From positions 241,779 through 305,778 of the forward strand of contig NZ_JACVOO010000001.1 of the NCBI RefSeq assembly GCF_018882405.1: a stretch of DNA of 64,000 nucleotides, written 5' to 3'. The notes under the pieces are model-generated. The model ran no database searches. It saw only the letters and a list, made by a program, of their open reading frames with translations, and was not told the DNA's origin. Source of the DNA: Polynucleobacter sp. 31A-FELB (GTDB lineage: Bacteria; Pseudomonadota; Gammaproteobacteria; Burkholderiales; Burkholderiaceae). Position numbers and translations under genes: made by a program. Below, one piece after another: positions 59,238 through 64,000 of the stretch (its first letter is position 1; each line of letters begins with the position of its first letter).

Positions 59238-60262
59238 TAACCTATCCCTCTCAACAATTCTTTTAACGCCACTTGAACTCGATCATCATCCATGGCCTCA
59301 AGACTTAAAAACAAAGAGTATGGATCTACGATGCCGTTATTCGCATCACCCTCTTTGGTATTGAGGGTTTTAATTCTTTGTGGCGCATAACGCCAAACTT
59401 CTAACTCCAAACTGCCATCGATCGCCTCAGGGACAATTTGATCGGCATCCAACTCGCGCTCTAATTTACGCCAGTCCAATTCTCCAATTGCTCGCACAAT
59501 ATTTGGTGGCTCTCCAAGCATAGTTTGCTCAGCCAAGGCGCTCAATCCTGCAAGAGGCAAGCCCTCAATACGTGGATTTGGATTTCGAATCCACAGGCGT
59601 TTACGTACCGGGGTTTGTAAATAAGGCTTAATGGCTTTCCAGAGCTCGCCCCCTTCAGCCGTCAGTCGCCAGAGTCGCCCTCCTCTATAAGCATCCATAT
59701 CTAACCAACCATGCTCCATCAACTCGCTTTTAATACGAGTCATAGCCATAAGGCTATAGCCCAAGTACATGGCAATCTCTTTTGGATTTGATGTGTCAGG
59801 TAAATTACCAAGCAGCGTATTAATCAAAAATACTTGGGTTGCCACATGTAGCTTTTCTTTGACATCGACCCTCGTTGCCAATGCGCGCTCTTGAAACTCC
59901 ACTCCCAACGGGGGTAGGTAGGCCTGTTTAAACGGAATGATAAAAGGCATTCGCCTCGCAACCATCTCTCTGCGCGCATAAGCCTGAAGAGCATCTCCAA
60001 CCCAAATGACCGGCACCCCAGCCTCTTTCTGAATAAGTGCCCTTTGTTTAAGTAATGCTGGCAATGCTTGAACCCCGTCTTTATTGGCCATCAAAAGAAC
60101 CTCGATTCCAGCCAGCCTAGCTTTGCCCATATCGTATGTTTGGGCAAGATAGCGTGGTAATTGCGCCCCTTTCTCCCAAGTACCCTCCTGCAGCAAATCC
60201 TCTCCTAGGGCTTGCTGCAAGTAAATGCCTGCTTGGTTAAATAACTCATGTGCATTCTTCAT
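59237..60262 (-). CDS. AbiEi-like regulator with winged HTH, partner of the nucleotidyltransferase
   Basis: A 341-residue cytoplasmic protein. Residues about 1-130 are mixed alpha/beta. A MarR-like winged HTH lies around 140-215 (LHVATQVFLINTLLG, EIAMYLGYSLMAMTRIKSEL, YRGGRLWRLTAEGGELW). The C-terminal part is followed directly by the nucleotidyltransferase gene. The pairing and order match AbiEi/AbiEii, where the first is an autorepressor antitoxin, but the family here is not certain. Inverted repeats of TTAACATA lie just upstream of its start. Confidence 0.7.
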   Translation of the reverse strand: MKNAHELFNQAGIYLQQALGEDLLQEGTWEKGAQLPRYLAQTYDMGKARLAGIEVLLMANKDGVQALPALLKQRALIQKEAGVPVIWVGDALQAYARREMVARRMPFIIPFKQAYLPPLGVEFQERALATRVDVKEKLHVATQVFLINTLLGNLPDTSNPKEIAMYLGYSLMAMTRIKSELMEHGWLDMDAYRGGRLWRLTAEGGELWKAIKPYLQTPVRKRLWIRNPNPRIEGLPLAGLSALAEQTMLGEPPNIVRAIGELDWRKLERELDADQIVPEAIDGSLELEVWRYAPQRIKTLNTKEGDANNGIVDPYSLFLSLEAMDDDRVQVALKELLRGIG

Positions 60263-60290
60263 GCATCCATTTTAACACTGTTTTTAGCTA

Positions 60291-60329
60291 TTAACATACA
60301 CTATGTTAATAGGAAGTAAAGTATGTTAA
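60291..60329 (-). promoter_or_regulatory. Operator-like inverted and direct repeats upstream of the AbiEi-like gene
   Basis: TTAACATA-CAC-TATGTTAA (60291-60309) is a perfect 8-bp inverted repeat. A third TATGTTAA lies at 60322-60329, exactly 20 bp from the second. The spacing suggests a site for the regulator encoded next to it. Binding is inferred. Confidence 0.6.
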
Positions 60330-60503
60330 TTAATTGATTTTATTAAATTAGTTAACAATTTTTTTATTGGGTGAAGGGCTATTAATAATCACCCCCGTTA
60401 GCAATTATTTAACCCGAGCCATATCAGCCGATTTATTGACAATGTTGATCATTTAACCTGGAAATAGGCAATTTTATTGACGCATAGAGAGCCCCAAAAA
60501 CAA

Positions 60504-60526
60504 AGAGCCCCGTGGTTAGGGGCTCT
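60504..60526 (-). terminator. Leftward terminator
   Basis: AGAGCCCC (60504-60511) and GGGGCTCT (60519-60526) form a perfect 8-bp stem with a 7-base loop. On the minus strand TTTGTTTTTG follows. No coding gene reads into it from the right on this strand, so it probably belonged to a vanished or untranslated RNA gene. Confidence 0.75.
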
Positions 60527-60648
60527 GCTGTCGTATATGGCGGAAGAGGTGTCCGCATTCCCCAAGAACCGTAGCGTTCCAATTAAATTCAAAAATCGCC
60601 CTGCAAGCCAATAAACGTGTGTATGTTTTGGCTAATGTTACGCCATAT
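60527..60648 (-). other. Structured non-coding segment; possible RNA gene or attachment-site remnant
   Basis: ATATGGCG (60535-60542) and CGCCATAT (60641-60648) are perfect complements 98 bp apart. Inside, AGCCAA/TTGGCT (60606-60633) makes a hairpin. The minus-strand segment ends in TCCGCCA plus TATACGACAGC before the terminator, as a tRNA 3' end would. The body has no tRNA fold. Two readings are possible: a small structured RNA, or the 3' end of a tRNA left as an attachment site. The gap 60263-60720 holds nothing else that I can support. Confidence 0.3.
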
Positions 60649-60720
60649 TAACCCTTGAAACATCACAACATCCCACGTAAAATGTTACACAAATAGTGCA
60701 ACAAATAATGAGAAAGACGG

Positions 60721-60825
60721 ATGGCAAAAAGAGATCATTCCACCAATAAACTAGCAGCCGTTGGATTGAAAAAACTTAAAGATGGCTTCCATGCAGATGG
60801 GGGAAATCTCTACGTAAGCGCCTAA
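60721..60825 (+). pseudogene. Integrase N-terminal fragment (P4-type tyrosine recombinase)
   Basis: A 34-codon ORF beginning MAKRDHSTNKLAAVG. The stretch LKKLKDGFHADGGNLYVSA is the start of the arm-binding domain of P4-like integrases, which usually reads K-L-x-D-G-x-x-D-G-x-x-L-Y-L-x-V. The usual protein has about 400 residues; here similarity stops at NLYV, and a TAA follows. Directly downstream begins a fragment of a WYL regulator. The catalytic domain is gone. Confidence 0.75.
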
Positions 60826-60827
60826 AG

Positions 60828-61424
60828 GTGTTTGGCATGTCTGCTCGCAAGAGCTCTATTGAAAACTTTGAAGAGGTGGGAAGCGCCCTACTTACGAGAA
60901 ATCGACTACAGATTACTTACTACGCCCGAGGCAAAGATAAAACAACTGAAAGAGAAATATCACCACAACGATTAATCTTTTATAGAGATAACTGGTATTT
61001 AGATGCCTACTGTCATCTACGTAAAGCCCTGCGTAGCTTTGCGCTTGATGGAATTAGTAAAGCGATTGTTACTGACATTAAGGCCGATGAAATAGCAGAA
61101 AAACAATTGCATGAGCACTTCGCCGAAAGCTATGGGATCTTTTCGGGCAGAGCCAGTCAAAGGGCCAAGCTAAAATTTAATCCTGAAAAAGCACGATGGG
61201 TAAGCGCTGAAACCTGGCACGGACAACAAGTAGGAACTTTTGATAAAGATGGTAACTACCTTCTTGAGTTTGATTACAACCAAGATCCTGAATTAGTAAT
61301 GGATATATTGAAGTATGGCTCTGGAGTTGAGGTTATAGCGCCACCCACGTTACGCAAGCGAGTCAAAAATGAGATTCTCGCAACATTAAAGAAATACCAA
61401 GACGCGGCAAAAGATCACGATTAA
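60828..61424 (+). pseudogene. WYL-domain regulator fragment lacking its HTH
   Basis: A 198-residue open frame containing a WYL domain and C-terminal extension. Typical patterns are LQITYYARGKDKTTEREISP, QRLIFYRDNWYLDAYCHLRK and LRSFALDGI. Full regulators of this kind have about 320 residues and an N-terminal winged HTH; here similarity begins near VFGMSARK, right at the junction with the integrase fragment. The GTG start has no convincing ribosome binding site. It may still be expressed as a WYL-only protein, which would be a ligand-binding module without DNA binding. Confidence 0.75.
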
Positions 61425-61453
61425 ATCTGCGTTCGAAGCCCAGCAATAAGTAA

Positions 61454-61627
61454 TTACTCTTCGAAGTGCTCTCTAGTTTCTTCGGGTTTGGGCTCATTCA
61501 ATAGGCCTAGTCGCCTTAATCTACGGCGTTCTTCATCGGAACGGAACTGCGCTCTTTCTTCTGTAAGATCTTGTTCGCCAGACTTAATTGGCTTGGGGTT
61601 CATCTTCCCAACGAATTCAATCGTCAT
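61454..61627 (-). CDS. Small ORF of unknown function (57 residues)
   Basis: MTIEFVGKMNPKPIKSG, then a charged helix LTEERAQFRSDEERRRLRRL and an acidic end. I do not recognise it. It overlaps the previous small ORF on the same strand as ATGA, which supports both as real genes. It has no hydrophobic part and is likely a small soluble, charged protein. Confidence 0.5.
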   Translation of the reverse strand: MTIEFVGKMNPKPIKSGEQDLTEERAQFRSDEERRRLRRLGLLNEPKPEETREHFEE

Positions 61628-61782
61628 TTTAAATGGCTAGCCTTGTAGCGGCGTTCACGCATCTCAAACTCAATAGCTTCATCCATAACCTTTTTACGCT
61701 CAACAATCACCTTACCAGTAACTACTTGATTAGATTTAAGCAGGTCTTCTAAGTTTTGTTTAGATTTTTTAGATTTTTCCAT
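61624..61782 (-). CDS. Small ORF of unknown function (52 residues)
   Basis: MEKSKKSKQNLEDLLKSNQ, a short beta-like stretch VVTGKVIVERKKVM, then a charged helix DEAIEFEMRERRYKASHLK. It is basic and I do not recognise it. Its stop and the next start share ATGA. The size and pairing resemble accessory two-gene modules, but no function should be assigned. No strong ribosome binding site precedes it. Confidence 0.5.
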   Translation of the reverse strand: MEKSKKSKQNLEDLLKSNQVVTGKVIVERKKVMDEAIEFEMRERRYKASHLK

Positions 61783-61904
61783 ACGTGAAATTGATAACTG
61801 TATAAATTTAATAAGATTTTCTCATATTGTGAAACGCACTTCCTGTAAGCTAAATAGATAGGTTTAATTTTTAACATGGCTCATCTTCCTGCCTAGAGAG
61901 TGAA

Positions 61905-62434
61905 ATGATCAACCAATCTCCAGAAACGATTATTTATGAAGGCGTTGAATACAACCATAGATGCTACATATTGGAGCAAGTAAAACCCAAAATTGAATTT
62001 CACCCCACTGGTAACTTTTACTTGCGTGGATTTCATGGCGCATGGGAAATACGAGATAACAAGCTTTATTTTGTGGATCTAATTGTATGGAGGCACGAAA
62101 CAAATTCTCGCCTCATAGTGCCGCAAATTCGAGTCGATGAAGAAGCAGAGCTTTACATGGGTAAACGAGAGGGGTTCGACCTTCAGGAATTGGTGCTACA
62201 AGATGTTTTTCCCGGAGCACCCGCCGATGGAGTTTTTGCTGATTGGTTTAATGGTGAATTAGCCATCCCCCCGGGGGTCCCGATGAAAAAGGGCAGCATA
62301 GCCATTTCTTGGTTTTTGATTTTGCTAAAGGTGTAATTAAAAGTAAAACGATCAAACCATATGAGGAAGCATTTAAGCCATTTGATCGAGATGAGTTGAT
62401 CAAAAAATTACATAGGGCAATAAATGACTGCTAA
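61905..62434 (+). pseudogene. Unknown protein gene with a -1 frameshift near its 3' end
   Basis: The first 120-odd codons (MINQSPETIIYEGVEYNHRC onward) are open from 61905. At the tract CCCCCC-GGGGG (62269-62279) the frame that keeps protein-like sequence is displaced by one base. The displaced frame reads DEKGQHSHFLVFDFAKGVIK and ends in TAA at 62432-62434. The unshifted frame ends at 62336 with a short unrelated tail. The segment GNFYLRGFHGAWEIRDNKLY suggests a beta-rich fold of unknown role. The cause may be a one-base deletion, a sequencing error in the tract or programmed slippage on C-CCC-CCG. Confidence 0.6.
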
Positions 62435-62594
62435 AAAATATCCAAGCCAAGGTGAGCTAACCCTTCAAGAAATTGGTTTGATGATGAATTTAACCAAAGA
62501 AAGAGTGCGTCAAATAGAGGCTAAGGCCATCGTACGCATAAGAGCAAAGCTTAGATCACTCAACATTAAAGAGCGAGATCTAATTGATCTCTAA
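62424..62594 (+). CDS. 56-residue protein consisting of a sigma-70 region 4.2-like domain
   Basis: The ORF starts MTAKKYPSQGELTLQEIG; its core LTLQEIGLMMNLTKERVRQI followed by EAKAIVRIRAKL matches the -35-binding helix-turn-helix of primary sigma factors (T-L-x-E-[IV]-G and R-[VI]-R-Q-I-E-A-K-A). There is no room for regions 1-3. AGGG lies six bases before the ATG. The start overlaps the end of the upstream (displaced-frame) gene by 11 bases. It could be a transcription regulator, or an anti-sigma or sigma-appropriating factor. It might also be a remnant of a larger gene, but it has clean start and stop signals. Confidence 0.7.
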   Translation: MTAKKYPSQGELTLQEIGLMMNLTKERVRQIEAKAIVRIRAKLRSLNIKERDLIDL

Positions 62595-62606
62595 ATGGAT
62601 AAATAA

Positions 62607-62834
62607 ATGAACTCCTTAGATAAACATAAGCTCGAATCAATATCCGCACAATTAAGACTGGATCTCCCCAATCACCCTGAAGATGACAGAGCTAAATATA
62701 TTGATTTACTAGAGATTATGTTGGAAGACAGAGAGATTGCAGATCTTGAAGTTAATGGCGGCCAAGAAAACTTTACTCGATTCATTGATAAATATGCCGA
62801 TAAGCTACTGGCATGGAAATTACAAAATAACTAA
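62607..62834 (+). CDS. Small acidic protein of unknown function (75 residues)
   Basis: MNSLDKHKLESISAQLRLDL opens a helical, acidic protein (DDRAKYIDLLEIMLEDREIA). I do not recognise it. It lies 12 bp after the sigma-4-like gene and 8 bp before the next small gene, all on the plus strand, so they are probably one transcript. No membrane or signal segment is present. Confidence 0.6.
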   Translation: MNSLDKHKLESISAQLRLDLPNHPEDDRAKYIDLLEIMLEDREIADLEVNGGQENFTRFIDKYADKLLAWKLQNN

Positions 62835-62842
62835 GGGGTGTT

Positions 62843-63070
62843 ATGAACAAAAATAATGCATATTTATTTGAAGATGGGCCTGAAGATACAAATGCTTATC
62901 CACTTATGGTTCGTCATTCCGCCCAGAGGGTTATAGCAAAAGCACAGATGCAGGCAAAAACTACCGATAGAGTATTAGGGCCTAAATATGTATTTGTTTG
63001 TCGCCTTCCATTAAATGCAGCACCCCACAACTTACGAATTGAAGACTTCAAATCTGGCAACCAAAAATAA
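62843..63070 (+). CDS. Small protein, first of a tandem paralogous pair (75 residues)
   Basis: AAGGGGTG precedes the ATG at good distance. The sequence has the motif YPL-x2-R-x2-A-x-R-x-I-x2-A-x2-QAK-x-TD (residues 19-42). An ungapped alignment with the next gene gives 20 identities in 47 positions. It has two cysteines or fewer and no hydrophobic segment. The family is unknown to me. Confidence 0.6.
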   Translation: MNKNNAYLFEDGPEDTNAYPLMVRHSAQRVIAKAQMQAKTTDRVLGPKYVFVCRLPLNAAPHNLRIEDFKSGNQK

Positions 63071-63125
63071 TCAAAGTAATTGCACCTTGATTGCTTTTTA
63101 ATTACAAGAAATTAAAAGGAAATTT

Positions 63126-63335
63126 ATGCAGAAGAATAACAATAACCTACCTAAATATGACTCAGGGGATCAAGACGACTACCCACTATCAACAAGATTT
63201 AAAGCCCGGAGAGCCATAGTAAATGCCATTACCCAGGCAAAAATAACTGATGGAACATACGATCCCGAAGCTTTCAAATGCACCAGACCAAATAGCGGTT
63301 GGCTGGTGGACTGGCTTAACAAGGAGGCGGATTAA
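63126..63335 (+). CDS. Small protein, second of a tandem paralogous pair (69 residues)
   Basis: AAAGGA precedes the ATG. The YPL-to-TD motif of the previous gene is repeated at residues 19-42, and the N-terminus MQKNNNNLPKYDSGD corresponds position by position. The C-terminus differs (SGWLVDWLNKEAD). Tandem duplication followed by divergence is the simplest explanation. Function is unknown. Confidence 0.6.
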   Translation: MQKNNNNLPKYDSGDQDDYPLSTRFKARRAIVNAITQAKITDGTYDPEAFKCTRPNSGWLVDWLNKEAD

Positions 63336-63378
63336 TTTAATTCATCTAACTAAAAAAATAAACATGGGTGGAAATGTA

Positions 63379-63879
63379 ATGACCATTAAAAGCGTTAAAC
63401 AGGAGAATAAGGCCACAACCATAGGAAAACTTACCCGTGTAAAGGCAGTTCATCCAATTGAAAAAATTCCTCTGTCACGATCGGATGCCAAAACAGTTAA
63501 TAAATTGGAAAAGTATTTTACTCTTCCAAGGCTATTGATTAATCTACTTGAATCATCGCCCAATACACTCACTTCTGAATTTGATGCAAAGCTTTTTCTA
63601 TTAACCAAAATTAATGAAATTAAGCACTTAATTAATTTCAGAGACCCGGAAACATTGAATGGATTTATTGCGCTATGGATTAAGAAAAATCCTGTAATTG
63701 ATAGGCTATCTTTTTCTGGAGGGTGCTCAATTCAAAATGGCTCCCTTTCGATATTTACCCCCGAAATGGGATCTTTAGCAATTGCAGACCCCAATAAACT
63801 TCAGACAAAACGAAAAGATTGGAAGATGTGGCTCCCCAATTTTGATATCGTCCAAAATGACGGGCGATTTCACGTTTGA
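63379..63879 (+). CDS. Unknown protein (166 residues)
   Basis: The open frame reaches back to 63250, overlapping the previous gene, but I start at ATG 63379 (MTIKSVKQENKATTIGK), which has GGTGGA upstream; ATG 63364 is an alternative. The N-terminal 35 residues are basic and polar; the rest is mixed alpha/beta, e.g. YFTLPRLLINLLESSPNTL and WIKKNPVIDRLSFSGG. I do not recognise it. It is AT-rich like its neighbours and may be part of the same island. Confidence 0.55.
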   Translation: MTIKSVKQENKATTIGKLTRVKAVHPIEKIPLSRSDAKTVNKLEKYFTLPRLLINLLESSPNTLTSEFDAKLFLLTKINEIKHLINFRDPETLNGFIALWIKKNPVIDRLSFSGGCSIQNGSLSIFTPEMGSLAIADPNKLQTKRKDWKMWLPNFDIVQNDGRFHV

Positions 63880-63954
63880 CCTCCTCCCACAAACCGGTCA
63901 GCTCTGAGCCAGAAAATCGGGCGGTGTGGTTGAACTACAAAATGACTTTGCAAA

Positions 63955-63983
63955 CATCGCTGGTGGGAGATCCCCCAGCGATG
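63955..63983. repeat. Strong hairpin without T-run
   Basis: CATCGCTGG (63955-63963) pairs with CCAGCGATG (63975-63983); GGG/CCC inside extends the stem. No T-run follows on either strand, so a terminator role is doubtful. It lies 75 bp after the last gene of the window. Confidence 0.5.
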
Positions 63984-64000
63984 AATGCGGTCTAAAACAA

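Noticed and set aside
60527..60620. A complete tRNA gene at the minus-strand TCCGCCA end
   Set aside because: No acceptor, D-arm or anticodon arm can be built; only the 3' end looks tRNA-like.

Overview
The window looks like a chromosome segment of a betaproteobacterium of the order Burkholderiales, most likely a Polynucleobacter-type organism. The evidence is the gene order rpsO-pnp-quinone oxidoreductase-tpiA-secG-tRNA-Leu-nuoA..N, the order ilvI-ilvH-ilvC-psd-pssA-leuA, the sigma factor-DUF3619-DUF3106-RDD block, and a moderate base composition that is more AT-rich than Burkholderia or Ralstonia. This assignment is an inference from layout and protein style; no database search was run.

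Layout. 1-2.2 kb: an amino-acid ABC importer (ATPase cut by the window edge, permease, lipoprotein binding protein). 2.3-3.5 kb: DUF1178 and a NUDIX hydrolase. 3.6-18.1 kb: the full 14-gene nuo operon for respiratory complex I, all on the minus strand, preceded by tRNA-Leu(GAG), secG, tpiA and a quinone oxidoreductase. 20.5-23.2 kb: pnp and rpsO with an rpsO terminator between them. 23.4-24.0 kb: a SYLF-domain protein. 24.1-30.8 kb: branched-chain amino acid synthesis (leuA, ilvC, ilvH, ilvI) with the phospholipid genes psd and pssA inside it. A leucine-rich leader peptide and attenuator sit in front of leuA. 31.0-33.2 kb: an ECF-like sigma factor with a likely membrane partner. 33.2-40.1 kb: an FtsX-type permease, an SDR enzyme and a four-gene Mce-type lipid transport operon. 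40.2-47.6 kb: tRNA-Arg(ACG), greB, spoT-rpoZ-gmk, yicC and rph-rdgB-hemW. 47.6-53.0 kb: enoyl-CoA hydratase, Bug-type binding protein, CoA transferase and an alkylsulfatase. 53.0-56.1 kb: a sensor kinase next to an SHP / diheme cytochrome c / cytochrome b trio.

From about 56.9 kb to the end the window becomes accessory. It holds a hipBA module with three operators spaced exactly 27 bp apart, then an AbiE-like regulator/nucleotidyltransferase pair whose second gene looks shortened. A terminator and a structured segment follow that may be an old attachment site. Next come the first 34 codons of a phage-type integrase joined directly to a WYL regulator lacking its DNA-binding half. The last 2.5 kb is AT-rich and carries very small genes of unknown function. 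Among them are two ATGA-coupled ORFs, a frameshifted gene, a 56-residue protein that is essentially a lone sigma-70 region 4.2, and a tandem pair of related 69-75 residue proteins. This tail is the least described part of the window.

Most core genes form long minus-strand transcription units with gaps under 25 bp or ATGA/GTGA overlaps. Several gene starts were moved to the codon that fits the family and the ribosome binding site (nuoA TTG, nuoB, nuoG, pnp, rpsO, ilvI, rpoZ, greB, hipB, hipA and others).
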